Source: CAYMPH01 sp964529415
GTDB lineage: Bacteria; Spirochaetota; UBA4802; UBA5550
Direction: 5' to 3'
Assembly (NCBI GenBank): GCA_964529415.1
Contig: CAZGWD010000006.1
Span: 147,991 to 211,990, forward strand
DNA: 64,000 bases
In this document: piece by piece, positions 26,587-36,893 of the stretch
Layout: each line of letters starts with the position of its first letter
Numbering within the stretch: the first letter of the stretch is position 1
Program-made: the position numbers and the translations under genes
The notes under the pieces: generated by a model
Told to the model about the DNA's origin: nothing
What the model saw: the letters and a program-made list of their open reading frames with translations, nothing else
The model's database searches: none

Positions 26587-28851
26587 ATGGGATCTCTTTA
26601 TAAAAATTTTATCCAGAAAATCGATTTTGTTGCACGCACTCCCAATCTAAAGTTTTCATTTATAGGCATTATTTTTGTTATATTCCTTTCTACAATTCTG
26701 CTAACTTTTAAAATGTCAGGTTCTTATTATGATTATTCTATAGGAGATATAGCTGCAGCAGATATAAAAGTAATCAAGGATATAAATTACGAAAATGCAG
26801 CTGAAACTGATAAAAAAAAGAAGCTTGCTGAAGAGTCAATGCTTCCGGTTTACGACAGGGATGATTCTGTCCTGCTTGATAAGATGAAGATGTCCGGAAT
26901 TTTTTTCGATTCAATCGCAAATATTCTCAGAGAAAATCCTCCAATCGGAACAGATGATCTGACATTTCAGGTGCTTGCTCTCAAGTCAAGACTTCCGAAA
27001 TATAATTCTCTGCCGAATGATGTAATTGCATCTTTATTCAGATTCGGAAATACAGATGAATTGAAAAAAATCTCGAATAAAATTTTTATATATTTATATG
27101 GGGAAAATGAAAGAGGTATTATTGAAAATCACCCTGTAAAAAAATCTGATAATATGAAAGTTGTTTTAAGATATATTAAATCTGATTCAAAAGATGAAAA
27201 AATTACAGATTTTTCAGGCATAATTAATGTCAATGAAGCAAGAAATATTATTCCGAAATATGTATATTCATCATCGCCGAATCTTCCAAAGAAAACTCAG
27301 ATTGCTCTTTCAGCTTATTTATCAGATCAGATCATTTCAAATGTAGTTGTAAATGAAGTTGAATTTAAAAGAAGAACTAACGAAAAAATTTCATCTGTAA
27401 AACCTTCAATGAGTATTTTGAAAAAAGGCCAGATTCTTGTCAGGGAAGGCGATAATATAACTCCTGAAATATTCAGCAGAATTCAGATATTGAATAAATA
27501 CGCAGAAATATCGCACATCGGGTTTATTTTCGGTGTGTTTGCAATTCAGATAATATTTCTGATAATTTTCGGATATTTTATCATTGAATCAAGCAGCGAT
27601 CTTTTATTCCGTTTCAGCTCTTCAGCAATTATTTTTTCCGCTTTGATATTTTTTATGCTGTATACATTCGTAATTTCAAAATCAGACATTTTATCAGCAT
27701 CAAAGCTTTCGTTTGCACTTTACCTTCCGATCCCATTTGTCACTATGATAATTTCCATCATTTATAATTCTGTACTGGCTTTTTTTGTAGGTGTTCATAT
27801 AGTATTTTTTACTGCCATGATTTCCGGTGGAGATTTCTCTGTTGTAATCGTGGCTTTCAGCTCTGCAATGATCGGAGTTTTCGTAAACAGCAATGTTGAA
27901 AGGAGAACAGATTTTCTCAAGGGCGGATTTATTCTCGGTTTTTTTAACAGCATAGTTGTTCTTGCAGTTGCTCTAATGGATGAGATGTCCTATATGCACG
28001 GAATTAAAACTATTCACATCTGTTTTATTAACGGTATTGTAAATTCAATACTTGTTATGGGTGTTCTGCCTTTATATGAAAATATTTTCGGAATAACAAC
28101 ACGGTTCAGGCTGCTCGAACTATCTGATCTCAATGCTGATATTTTCAAAAAGATGCTCGTAAAGGCTCCGGGAACATACAATCATTCAATCATCGTGTCA
28201 AACATGGCTGAGGCAGCCTGCAAGGATATTCAGGCTGAGTACCTGCTCGCAAGAGTAGGCGCATATTATCATGATATCGGCAAAATTGAGAATTCCGGTT
28301 TATATATAGAAAATAAAATTACAGATCCGTCTGCATCCAGACTCACTCCGCATGAATATGCTGCTTCAATAATATCTCATGTTGAAAAAGGTGAAGAGCT
28401 CGCAGGTAAGTATAAAATTCCTGAAGCTGTAATGGATTTTATAAGGGAACATCACGGCAGGGGCCTAATGACATATTTTTATCATCAGGCATTGGAGAAA
28501 GCTGCTTCATCGAAAAAACATATTCCTGTAATTAAGGAGCATTTTCAGTATCCGGGTCCGAAACCGCACAGCAGGGAAACTGCTGTTGTTATGCTTGCTG
28601 ATTCGATTGAAGCAGCTTCAAGATCTCTTGTTGAGCCGACAGTGCTGAAGCTTGAATCCCTTGTTAAAAAAATTATCTTCAACAAACTTAATGAAGGAGA
28701 ACTCGATAACTCCGGTCTCTCCATGTCGGATCTGACTAAAATTCAGAACTCATTTCTTCGTATATTAAATGGAATTTTTCATACAAGAATTGAATATCCG
28801 AAAGCAGAGGATATTTCAAGACTTGAAAAGAAAATCAGGAAAAAGAAATGA
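26587..28851 (+). CDS. pgpH: 7TM-HD (PgpH-type) cyclic-di-AMP phosphodiesterase-like protein
   Basis: 754 residues from the ATG at 26587, preceded by GGAAGGGA. It has one N-terminal membrane span, an extracytoplasmic domain of about 270 residues (7TMR-HDED type), a block of seven membrane spans (about 310-490), and a cytoplasmic HD domain with YHDIGKIENSGLY (His562-Asp563) and EHHGRG. In Firmicutes, PgpH hydrolyses c-di-AMP. No diadenylate cyclase is in the window, so the nucleotide is inferred from the family. It sits between phoH and ybeY. Confidence 0.9.
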   Translation: MGSLYKNFIQKIDFVARTPNLKFSFIGIIFVIFLSTILLTFKMSGSYYDYSIGDIAAADIKVIKDINYENAAETDKKKKLAEESMLPVYDRDDSVLLDKMKMSGIFFDSIANILRENPPIGTDDLTFQVLALKSRLPKYNSLPNDVIASLFRFGNTDELKKISNKIFIYLYGENERGIIENHPVKKSDNMKVVLRYIKSDSKDEKITDFSGIINVNEARNIIPKYVYSSSPNLPKKTQIALSAYLSDQIISNVVVNEVEFKRRTNEKISSVKPSMSILKKGQILVREGDNITPEIFSRIQILNKYAEISHIGFIFGVFAIQIIFLIIFGYFIIESSSDLLFRFSSSAIIFSALIFFMLYTFVISKSDILSASKLSFALYLPIPFVTMIISIIYNSVLAFFVGVHIVFFTAMISGGDFSVVIVAFSSAMIGVFVNSNVERRTDFLKGGFILGFFNSIVVLAVALMDEMSYMHGIKTIHICFINGIVNSILVMGVLPLYENIFGITTRFRLLELSDLNADIFKKMLVKAPGTYNHSIIVSNMAEAACKDIQAEYLLARVGAYYHDIGKIENSGLYIENKITDPSASRLTPHEYAASIISHVEKGEELAGKYKIPEAVMDFIREHHGRGLMTYFYHQALEKAASSKKHIPVIKEHFQYPGPKPHSRETAVVMLADSIEAASRSLVEPTVLKLESLVKKIIFNKLNEGELDNSGLSMSDLTKIQNSFLRILNGIFHTRIEYPKAEDISRLEKKIRKKK

Positions 28852-28860
28852 TTTCAACAT

Positions 28861-28905
28861 TGTCATTTCCGCGCAGGCGATGGCATTCACTACTGGTGAA
28901 TCTGT
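28861..28905. repeat. Possible remnant of a dispersed palindromic repeat
   Basis: The sequence TGTCATTTCCGCGCAGGCG, followed by a small hairpin ATTCAC-tactg-GTGAAT, resembles one arm of the TCATTCCCGCG-type palindromes scattered in many bacterial genomes. The second arm is degenerate. It lies between pgpH and ybeY. Confidence 0.3.
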
Positions 28906-28938
28906 TTTAAGATATGAATAATAGATACAGGTTTTGAA

Positions 28939-29391
28939 ATGATAAAAGTAAATATATTTAAAGAGGAAGTGAAACTTCCGGATAAAATTTCTGAAACCTA
29001 TTTTAGGAAAATTGTAAAAAAAACTGCAATAGAATGCGGCAAGGATAAAATTTCTGTTGTTTTTATATTTTGTTCAGATGATTATATTAAAGATATAAAT
29101 AAAAAATTCAGAAAAAAAAATTATCCGACTGATGTTTTAAGTTTTCCTGAGACCGAGGAACCATTTCCGTTTGAAAAAAATCTATATCAGAATATTGGTG
29201 AAATTTATATTTCTGTTGATAAGGCAATTGAGCAGGCTGAAGAATTCGGGGTTAAAATCAGGGAAGAACTCACAAGGCTTGTTGTTCACGGGTTTCTTCA
29301 TCTGATCGGCTACGATCATGAAATATCCAAAGCAGAAGAAAAAAAAATGTTTAAAAAAGAGGAAGAGATTTTAAATACATTAAATGGATAA
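28939..29391 (+). CDS. ybeY: Endoribonuclease YbeY (16S rRNA maturation)
   Basis: 150 residues. The zinc-binding motif H-x3-H-x5-H is present as HGFLHLIGYDHE (His117, His121, His127). LSFPETEEPFPF and IGEIYISVDKA are also typical. The enzyme is a cytoplasmic metallo-RNase for 16S rRNA 3' end processing and ribosome quality control. It overlaps the start of tilS by eight bases. Confidence 0.95.
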   Translation: MIKVNIFKEEVKLPDKISETYFRKIVKKTAIECGKDKISVVFIFCSDDYIKDINKKFRKKNYPTDVLSFPETEEPFPFEKNLYQNIGEIYISVDKAIEQAEEFGVKIREELTRLVVHGFLHLIGYDHEISKAEEKKMFKKEEEILNTLNG

Positions 29392-30799
29392 TGTTTTAAA
29401 AAGACTGGAAAGCTTTATTCGTGATAATAACCTCATTGCCAAAGGTGATAAAATTCTTTTGTCCCTGTCTGCCGGAAAAGATTCAATTTTTATGCTTGAA
29501 CAATTAAATCAAATGAAAGAAATATTCGGGTTTGAAATTGGAGTGTTTCATCTTAATCATCAGATGAGAGGCGAGGATTCCGATCTGGATGAAGAATTTA
29601 TTTCTAATGCAGCCGGGAATAAAAAATTACAATTTTTATCCGAAAGATTTGATTTTAAACTGGATAAAGTTAAAGCCTCATTTGAAGAAAGAGCAAGAGA
29701 AGTAAGATACAATCTGCTTCGAGAGCTTTCAAAAAAATACGGATATAATAAAATAGCAACTGCCCATACGCAGAATGATAATACTGAAACTGTTTTAATG
29801 AGAATTTTTACTGGAACAGGAATTTTCGGATTAAAAGGGATGACTCCTGTAAATGGAAATATCATCAAACCATTGCTATTCCTTAAATCTGAAGAAATAA
29901 TAAATTACCTTCTTTTGAAAAAAATACCCTGGAGAGAGGATTTATCCAACTCCGATACTCATTATTTGAGAAATTATTTTAGAAAAGAGATTATTCCTTT
30001 AATCGAACAAAAAATACCTCATGCAGGTAAATCCATATCCAGGCTTTCAAAAATTTCTATAGATCATTATTCCATTCTTGAGAAATATTTTTTTAATAAA
30101 ATAAACAAAGAATTTTCTGATAGTGGCAATACATTATTGTTTGAAACAACGGGTTTTTCTGCTGCGGAATTAAAGGCCTCGATAGATTATTTCTCAAGAA
30201 TATATTATAATCAGTATTTTAATGAATCTATTCTTGAAGAATGCACCAGGAAGTTTTTTTCAGGAAAAAATACCATTGATCTCTATATGAAAAAAGATTT
30301 AATCATTAAAAAAATAAATAAAAACGGCTCATATAAAATTAAAATCAGCAGAAAACCTGAAAAAAATATTCTCGACTGGAATTACTACGTAAATATTAAT
30401 GATATTCAAAGAGGAATTGATGTTCATGTTAAAGAAACAGGATTATTGCTGCATCTATATTTAACAGATTATCCGGTTTTCATTAAGAATTACATAAACA
30501 GCGATTATATTTTCATAGCAATTCCGGAAAAACAAACACAAATCATTTTGCGCAGCAGAAAGCAGGGTGATAATATTGAACTGGAATTTGGCAGAAAAAA
30601 AATTAAGGATTTATTAATAGAAAAGAAACTTGACAATAAAACCAAAAATTATGTTCCTCTTCTTGTAATTGGCGATGAAATAGCCGCGGTTATGACAGGT
30701 TTTTTAAATAATAAATCTATTCAAAACAGGGTTTCAGTGAAATTTTCAGTGAAACCGGATTCAGGACAAATTCTGGCGATTAAGATTCGCTCAGCATAA
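29384..30799 (+). CDS. tilS: tRNA(Ile)-lysidine synthase
   Basis: 471 residues. It modifies C34 of the CAU-anticodon tRNA-Ile to lysidine so that AUA is read as Ile, fitting for an AT-rich genome that uses ATA often. The PP-loop reads SAGKDS (29-34), with Ala in place of the usual second Gly; other family elements (FHLNHQMRG, TAHTQNDNTETVLMR) are intact. The C-terminal domain has RSRKQGDNIEL. The ATG lies inside the end of ybeY, indicating coupled translation. Confidence 0.93.
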   Translation: MDNVLKRLESFIRDNNLIAKGDKILLSLSAGKDSIFMLEQLNQMKEIFGFEIGVFHLNHQMRGEDSDLDEEFISNAAGNKKLQFLSERFDFKLDKVKASFEERAREVRYNLLRELSKKYGYNKIATAHTQNDNTETVLMRIFTGTGIFGLKGMTPVNGNIIKPLLFLKSEEIINYLLLKKIPWREDLSNSDTHYLRNYFRKEIIPLIEQKIPHAGKSISRLSKISIDHYSILEKYFFNKINKEFSDSGNTLLFETTGFSAAELKASIDYFSRIYYNQYFNESILEECTRKFFSGKNTIDLYMKKDLIIKKINKNGSYKIKISRKPEKNILDWNYYVNINDIQRGIDVHVKETGLLLHLYLTDYPVFIKNYINSDYIFIAIPEKQTQIILRSRKQGDNIELEFGRKKIKDLLIEKKLDNKTKNYVPLLVIGDEIAAVMTGFLNNKSIQNRVSVKFSVKPDSGQILAIKIRSA

Positions 30800-30818
30800 A
30801 TAATTTCAGGAGATTTGA

Positions 30819-32822
30819 ATGAACAAAACTTTAAAACAGGTAGCTCTATTTTTAATGGTAGGACTGATTATTCTTGCTATTTTTCAGCTAAATCAGCCAT
30901 CCGGAGATACTAAATTTATAAGCTACAGCGATTTTATCGCAAAAGCAAAAAATGGTGAAATTTCAAAAGTAACTATTGAAAATGACAAAAAAATTACCGG
31001 ATTTTACAGGCCTAAATCAATTGATGCGCCTGCTGAAGTTAAAAATACAGCTTATCCCAAAAAACAGGCTCAGGATGTGGCGGCAAAACCAGAAACTGCA
31101 AAGGATAAAACTCCTTTAAAAACAGAAGGTGTAAAAGAGAAAAAAGCCTCAACCGAGAAATTTGATTTCTGGACTTCCATACCTTACAGCGACCCTAAAC
31201 TGATTGAAACGCTTGTTGCTTCAAATATTTCTGTTGAGGGTAAAGATAACGATGATAATATGTTCTTAAAAGGCATCATCAGTTTTCTTCCATGGCTGAT
31301 TTTTTTCGGCCTTATATGGTTTTTAATGATGAGACAGATTCAGGGTGCAGGCAATAAGGCTCTTTCATTCGGTAAAAGCAGGGCTAAATTAAGCCCTGAG
31401 ACAAAAAAGAAATACACTTACGCTGATGTTGCAGGAGCTGATGAAGCAAAAGAGGAATTAAAAGAAATAGTGGATTTTTTAATGGATCCTAAAAAATTTC
31501 TTAATATCGGTGCAAGAATACCTTCAGGCGTACTATTAGTCGGCCCTCCCGGAACAGGTAAAACTCTTCTTGCAAGAGCTGTTTCCGGCGAAGCAGGCGT
31601 TCCGTTTTTCTCAATCAGCGGATCAGATTTTGTTGAAATGTTTGTCGGAGTGGGTGCAGCCCGTGTGAGAGATCTTTTTGAACAGGGTAAAAAGAGCGCG
31701 CCATGTATAATATTTATAGATGAGATTGATGCTGTAGGCCGTTTGCGCGGTGCAGGTCTCGGCGGCGGCCATGATGAAAGGGAGCAGACTCTTAATCAGC
31801 TTCTTGTTGAAATGGATGGTTTCGAGAAAAATGAAGGTGTTATTATAATTGCTGCAACCAACAGGCCGGATGTTCTTGACCCTGCATTATTGCGTCCAGG
31901 AAGATTTGACAGGCAGGTTGTAGTTGATATTCCGGATATAAGGGGAAGAGAAAAAATTCTTGCTGTTCATTCAAAAAAAGTTCCTTTATCAAAAGAAGTT
32001 GATCTGAAAATCATTGCAAGAGGAACTCCGGGTTTTACAGGAGCTGATCTTGCGAATCTTATCAATGAGGCTGCACTTCTTGCTGCACGAAAAAACAAGA
32101 AACGCGTTGCAATGATTGAAATGGAAGAAGCAAAAGATAAAGTAATGATGGGCCCTGAAAGAAGATCCATTATTATATCTGTGAAAGAAAAAGAGATTAT
32201 TGCATACCATGAAGCAGGCCATACTATACTGGGACTTATGACAGGAAATGACCCTGTTCATAAAGTAACAATAATACCACGGGGAAGAGCGCTTGGTCTT
32301 ACAATGCAGCTGCCTCTGGTTGAAAAACATCTGCATTCAAAATCATACTGGATTAATCAGATCATGGTTCTTTTCGGAGGATACCTTGCAGAAGAGCTGA
32401 AATTCAGGGAAATTACAACCGGTTCAAGTAATGATCTTGAGAGGGCATCAAATATAGCAAGAAAGATGATATGCGAATGGGGTATGAGCAAAAAACTCGG
32501 ACTTCTTACATTCGGAAGAAAAAATGAGCAGATTTTTCTCGGCAGGGAAATTTCACAGCATAGGGATTACAGTGAAAATACTGCAGATCTTATTGACGGC
32601 GAAGTGAATGAAATATTCGAGTCCTGTCGGAAAGAAGCCAGAAAAATTCTTGCTTCAAATATAAGCAAGCTTGATTCAATTGCTAAAAATCTGATTGAGC
32701 GTGAAACTCTTACAGGTGATGAAATTCTGCTGCTGATGAAAGGGAAAAAGCTTCCTCCGATTCAGAGCGCGATCAAAGCTGAAGATGAAGAGGAAAGCAA
32801 GGAGATAGTTGCAAATCTATAA
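30819..32822 (+). CDS. ftsH: ATP-dependent zinc metalloprotease FtsH
   Basis: 667 residues. Two membrane spans (about 6-24 and 150-170) flank a periplasmic region carrying a Lys/Glu/Pro/Ala-rich low-complexity insert (about 78-112). The AAA domain has Walker A GPPGTGKT (from residue 242), Walker B IIFIDEIDAVGR and the second region of homology (ATNRPDVLDPALLRPGRFD). The M41 protease site is HEAGH (464-468). It degrades membrane and unfolded cytoplasmic proteins as a hexamer. It follows tilS by 19 bases with an AGGAG site. Confidence 0.97.
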   Translation: MNKTLKQVALFLMVGLIILAIFQLNQPSGDTKFISYSDFIAKAKNGEISKVTIENDKKITGFYRPKSIDAPAEVKNTAYPKKQAQDVAAKPETAKDKTPLKTEGVKEKKASTEKFDFWTSIPYSDPKLIETLVASNISVEGKDNDDNMFLKGIISFLPWLIFFGLIWFLMMRQIQGAGNKALSFGKSRAKLSPETKKKYTYADVAGADEAKEELKEIVDFLMDPKKFLNIGARIPSGVLLVGPPGTGKTLLARAVSGEAGVPFFSISGSDFVEMFVGVGAARVRDLFEQGKKSAPCIIFIDEIDAVGRLRGAGLGGGHDEREQTLNQLLVEMDGFEKNEGVIIIAATNRPDVLDPALLRPGRFDRQVVVDIPDIRGREKILAVHSKKVPLSKEVDLKIIARGTPGFTGADLANLINEAALLAARKNKKRVAMIEMEEAKDKVMMGPERRSIIISVKEKEIIAYHEAGHTILGLMTGNDPVHKVTIIPRGRALGLTMQLPLVEKHLHSKSYWINQIMVLFGGYLAEELKFREITTGSSNDLERASNIARKMICEWGMSKKLGLLTFGRKNEQIFLGREISQHRDYSENTADLIDGEVNEIFESCRKEARKILASNISKLDSIAKNLIERETLTGDEILLLMKGKKLPPIQSAIKAEDEEESKEIVANL

Positions 32823-32901
32823 TTCTTGACTTTTAATGACTTGAATAATTAATTGACTGGCTTAATTAAAAAACGAATTACTTATTAATAAGAGAAATAT
32901 T

Positions 32902-33591
32902 ATGAAAAAAAGAATAATTTTAACATCTGCAGCGGCTATTATGCTTCTATTTACCGCTGGAGCGGATGCGTATAAATTTGATTTTACAACTGTATCTGAT
33001 ATTGTAAAAAAAGTAAAAAATAGATTCGGCGAAGTAAATACATATCAGGCTGATTTCCAGATTGTAATTGAGCGCCTGGGTAAAAAAACTGTTCAGTCCG
33101 GTATTGTAAAATATAAATCGGCTGATAAGCTTCTCGTGGAGTTTTATGCCCCGGCCGGCCAGAGAATCATTGCAAATGGAAAAATGATGTGGATATATAT
33201 TCCGGGAATGAATGTTGTTGCTGAACAGGATCTTCATTCAGATTCAGGACTTTTTTCTGCCGGTACAAAAAGCGGATTGAACAGGCTCTTTTCAAAATAT
33301 CATTATAGATTTGCATCAAAAGAGCAGCCGGAAAAACAGCCGGACGGCACAAAACAATATACCATGTTTCTTAAGCAGAAAGAGAGCAGAAGCGGTTTCA
33401 GGACAATAAAACTCTGGATTACGGAGGATTATTTTATATCAAGAGCCCAGGGGGAAACTTCGACCGGTAAAAAACTTGATATAAATTTCAGTAATATTAA
33501 ATCGAACATTGATATATCGAACGGGGTATTTAAATTTGAAGTTCCTGCTCGTGCCAGGATAATTAAAAATCCTATGATTTCAGAGGAATGA
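32902..33591 (+). CDS. lolA: LolA-like outer-membrane lipoprotein carrier protein
   Basis: 229 residues with a signal peptide (cleavage near ADA, about 23). The mature part has the LolA pattern: a helix with VKNRFGEVNTYQADFQ, then strands GIVKYKSADKLLVEFYAPAG and MMWIYIPGMNVVAEQDL, consistent with an incomplete barrel that carries the lipid tails of lipoproteins across the periplasm. It sits two bases before the RodZ-like gene. Confidence 0.85.
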   Translation: MKKRIILTSAAAIMLLFTAGADAYKFDFTTVSDIVKKVKNRFGEVNTYQADFQIVIERLGKKTVQSGIVKYKSADKLLVEFYAPAGQRIIANGKMMWIYIPGMNVVAEQDLHSDSGLFSAGTKSGLNRLFSKYHYRFASKEQPEKQPDGTKQYTMFLKQKESRSGFRTIKLWITEDYFISRAQGETSTGKKLDINFSNIKSNIDISNGVFKFEVPARARIIKNPMISEE

Positions 33592-33592
33592 T

Positions 33593-34741
33593 ATGGTTGA
33601 GAGCATAGGCGAAAGATTACGATTAGCAAGAGAAGCAAAAAAGTTAAATATACGTGATGTTGTAAAGCAGACTAACATTTCATTTCAATACATTGAAGCT
33701 CTTGAAGATGAGGAATTTGACAAATTTCCGAGTGAAACTTATCTTATAGGCTTTCTGAGATCTTATGCGGATTTTCTGAAACTGGATTCTGATACGATCA
33801 TTCAATCATATAGAGGATATAAGATCGGAGAAAGCGCAACACCTCTCGAAGAACTGACAAGAGCAACAAGGCCTTCTTTTGATTTTCTTTTATCCGGTTC
33901 TATTGCAAAATACAAGAATTATATTTTCGGCGGGCTTGGACTGCTTCTTGTAATTACAGTTTTTTTTATTATCAAGGCTGTTATTTCAATGGGTGTTGAT
34001 ACAGATGGCGGCAGATCACTTGATGCCATTAAAAAAGAATACAATGAGAAAAATAAAGGAAGCGAAATTTCCAATGTAACACCGCTTCAGCTTTTAAATG
34101 ACCAGGGACTTATACTTGTAAGTAAAAATGAAGCTGCACAGTTTCTTGTTAATACAAAAGAAGTAATTTTTATTCTAAAAGAAATTATTCAGAAAGCAGG
34201 AGAAGAAAAAGTTGTTTTAGAAATTCTTCCTTCGAGAACTATAGAAATAATTGAGTTAAATAAAACAAAAACTATCGTTATAAATGGTATTCCAAGAGAA
34301 ATCTCTATTTCTCTTAAAGGTCTTACTGAAAGCAAAGCAAAAATTATGGTAGCTTTAAGCGGAAGGCAGCAGGAAACTGAAGTAAAACAGAACGAAACTC
34401 CTGTAAAGTCTGATCCGGTTGACAATACAAGAGTGGTTGCACAGAACAATAAAAGCCTGAAAATAATTTTCGAAGTTGAGTTTATCCAGAAATCTTTTAT
34501 TGAGATTTATCTTGATGGAGTTCAGAAGAAAAGAGGTTTTATCGCAAAAGATTCCAGAGAGAGATGGGAAGCAAACGAATATATTCAGGTGAAGGTTGGA
34601 AATGCCGGCGGAATCAGGGCTATTATCAACGGAAGGGAATATCCATTCGGTATGGCCGGCCAGGTTGCCAATAAGATCATAACCTGGAAAAAAGATCCAA
34701 ATAATCCGAATGTTTATGAGATTGTGCTAAAAGACTGGTGA
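33593..34741 (+). CDS. RodZ-like protein: helix-turn-helix, one membrane span, DUF4115-type C-terminus
   Basis: 382 residues. Residues 4-65 form the HTH_25/Xre-like domain (GERLRLAREAKKLNIRDV, then YLIGFLRSYADFLKLD). A single span lies at about 103-125 (FGGLGLLLVITVFFII). The periplasmic part ends in a beta-rich domain (ERWEANEYIQVKVGNAGGIRAI) like the RodZ/DUF4115 domain. In rods and spirochaetes RodZ links MreB to the membrane. No mreB is in the window. Probably co-transcribed with the LolA-like gene. Confidence 0.85.
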   Translation: MVESIGERLRLAREAKKLNIRDVVKQTNISFQYIEALEDEEFDKFPSETYLIGFLRSYADFLKLDSDTIIQSYRGYKIGESATPLEELTRATRPSFDFLLSGSIAKYKNYIFGGLGLLLVITVFFIIKAVISMGVDTDGGRSLDAIKKEYNEKNKGSEISNVTPLQLLNDQGLILVSKNEAAQFLVNTKEVIFILKEIIQKAGEEKVVLEILPSRTIEIIELNKTKTIVINGIPREISISLKGLTESKAKIMVALSGRQQETEVKQNETPVKSDPVDNTRVVAQNNKSLKIIFEVEFIQKSFIEIYLDGVQKKRGFIAKDSRERWEANEYIQVKVGNAGGIRAIINGREYPFGMAGQVANKIITWKKDPNNPNVYEIVLKDW

Positions 34742-34935
34742 TATAAGAATAAATCTTCTGCATAATTGCGGTTTTGCTTATTTAAAATATATTTTTTTGA
34801 ATATTAAAAAAACTATATTGTCATGTTTCAATGTATAAATTTATACATACGAATAATAAAATACTCTGTGAATCACTGTCTCTGCGGCGAAAATAAACTT
34901 TAGACAATGTGATTGCAGAAAAGCAGTAAACAATC

Positions 34936-36288
34936 GTGCAAATTAAAAAAATCCTGCGGATGATTTCATCCTCTGAAGTATCCTTTTATATCATTTCACT
35001 GGGCTGTTCAAAAAATCAGACAGATTCTGAAAAAGTTAAAGGCGCAATGTTAAGCGCAGGCTACAGGTATTCAGATTCAGCAGAAAATTCTGATATAATA
35101 ATTATAAATACATGCGGTTTTATAAAACCGGCTAAAGAAGAATCCATCTCAGAGATTTTAACAGCAATTGATCTGAAAAATTTTTACAACGAAGAAAATA
35201 AAGATGCAGAGTTTTCAAAAAAAATTGCTGTATTCGGATGTCTTGCGAACAGATATCTTGAAGATATTAAAAAAGATATACCTGAGATAGATTTTTTATA
35301 CAGCCTTTTTGATGATAATTTTATAAAAAAATTATCATATTCTTTCGGGGTGATTATAAATAAAAAAATCAGGGATGAAAGAGTGCCGCTTGAGCCAGGG
35401 CTTTCCTATTCTTATATTAAAATATCAGACGGATGTTCCAACAATTGCTCATACTGCGCTATACCTTTAATCAGAGGGAGTTTCAATCCGTTTCCGCCGG
35501 AGAGAATTTTAGCTGATGCAGAAAATGCTGCGAGAAAAGGCGCAAAAGAGCTGGTAATAATTGCCCAGGATACTTCACTTTACAAATATAAAAATACAAC
35601 ATTATCTGATCTGATTAATAAAATTTCAGAAATAGAAGGCGTTGAGTGGATCAGGATTTTATATTGCCATCCGGATCATATTCATGATGATCTGATTGCG
35701 CTGGTTAAGAATAATAAAAAAGTTGTCAAATATCTGGATATTCCTTTTCAGCATGCAAGCGGTAAAATTCTTAAAAAAATGGGAAGGCAGGGCAATGCGG
35801 CAATATATGTAGATTTGATTAAAAAAATTAGATATGAAATCCCTGAAATACGAATCAGATCAACCTTCATGACTGGATTTCCGGGTGAAACTGATGATGA
35901 CTTCAATGAACTTATAAATTTTCTGAAATCAGCTAAACTCGACAGGGTTGGTGCATTTTCATATTCTAAAGAGGAGAATACTGCCGCCTCTTCGTTTAAA
36001 AATACAGTTCCTGAAAAAATTAAAAAGAAAAGACTCGATTCTCTGATGAAAATTCAGAAAAAAATATCATTAAAAAAACTTGAATCAATGATTGGAATGG
36101 AAGTAAATATAATAATTGAAGAAAAACTGGATGATATTACCTATTTATGCAGAACTGAATTCGATGCTCCTGAGGTAGATGGTTTTTTTTACTTGACTGC
36201 GACTGCTGACAAAGTGGAATTAAACACAATTAAACGGGCAATGGTTACTGATGCAGTTGAATACGACCTCATTGGAGAATTCATTTGA
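34936..36288 (+). CDS. rimO: Ribosomal protein S12 methylthiotransferase RimO
   Basis: 450 residues from a GTG at 34936; an ATG at 34960 is an alternative and neither has a strong ribosome-binding site. The N-terminal UPF0004 domain opens SLGCSKNQTDSEKV, distinctive for RimO over MiaB. The radical-SAM cluster is CSNNCSYC (Cys167, Cys171, Cys174) and a TRAM domain closes the chain. It methylthiolates the conserved Asp of S12 using SAM and two iron-sulfur clusters. It overlaps pgsA by four bases. Confidence 0.94.
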   Translation: MQIKKILRMISSSEVSFYIISLGCSKNQTDSEKVKGAMLSAGYRYSDSAENSDIIIINTCGFIKPAKEESISEILTAIDLKNFYNEENKDAEFSKKIAVFGCLANRYLEDIKKDIPEIDFLYSLFDDNFIKKLSYSFGVIINKKIRDERVPLEPGLSYSYIKISDGCSNNCSYCAIPLIRGSFNPFPPERILADAENAARKGAKELVIIAQDTSLYKYKNTTLSDLINKISEIEGVEWIRILYCHPDHIHDDLIALVKNNKKVVKYLDIPFQHASGKILKKMGRQGNAAIYVDLIKKIRYEIPEIRIRSTFMTGFPGETDDDFNELINFLKSAKLDRVGAFSYSKEENTAASSFKNTVPEKIKKKRLDSLMKIQKKISLKKLESMIGMEVNIIIEEKLDDITYLCRTEFDAPEVDGFFYLTATADKVELNTIKRAMVTDAVEYDLIGEFI

Positions 36289-36893
36289 AATTTCCGGAAT
36301 TTAAGCTGAACATTCCAAATATACTTTCACTCATACGGATAATTCTTATTCCAATTTTTCTATATCTGCTTTCATTAAAAACCCGGGAATCATGGATATA
36401 TGCACTGGTTATTTTCTGTGCCGCATCCCTGACAGATTTTATTGACGGGTGGTTTGCAAGAAAATTCAACCAGACTTCAGAATTCGGTAAATTTATTGAT
36501 CCTCTTGCAGACAAATTTCTTGTTATATCTTCAGTTATAGCACTTCTTGTCCTTGATCCGTTTTTAAGTCTAACAACGGATTTCTGGATGGTTATAATCA
36601 TTGCAGGAAGAGATGTTTTGATAACTATTATGAGAACCAGAGCAATTAAAAAAGGCCAGGCACTAAGGACAAGCAAATTCGGGAAGATAAAAACAGCTTT
36701 TCAGATGGGTTCAATTCTTATAATAATAACAATTTATATTGCAAGGAAAAGCAACATTTTTATGACACTTGATAATATTCCATATATAATTATGCTGCTA
36801 ATGACTATTATGACTTTAATTTCAGGAATCAGATATATATACACTAACTGGACTTTATTTTTTCCTGAGAAAAAAAACCCGGCAGCAAAATAA
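36285..36893 (+). CDS. pgsA: CDP-diacylglycerol-glycerol-3-phosphate 3-phosphatidyltransferase
   Basis: 202 residues, about five to six membrane spans. The CDP-alcohol phosphotransferase motif is complete: DFIDGWFARKFNQTSEFGKF then IDPLADK, giving the D-G-A-R-G-D-D residues. It makes phosphatidylglycerophosphate. The start is a TTG at 36285 overlapping the rimO stop; GGAGAA lies about eight bases upstream and supports this non-ATG start. pgpA, the next enzyme in the pathway, follows with no gap. Confidence 0.93.
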   Translation: MKFPEFKLNIPNILSLIRIILIPIFLYLLSLKTRESWIYALVIFCAASLTDFIDGWFARKFNQTSEFGKFIDPLADKFLVISSVIALLVLDPFLSLTTDFWMVIIIAGRDVLITIMRTRAIKKGQALRTSKFGKIKTAFQMGSILIIITIYIARKSNIFMTLDNIPYIIMLLMTIMTLISGIRYIYTNWTLFFPEKKNPAAK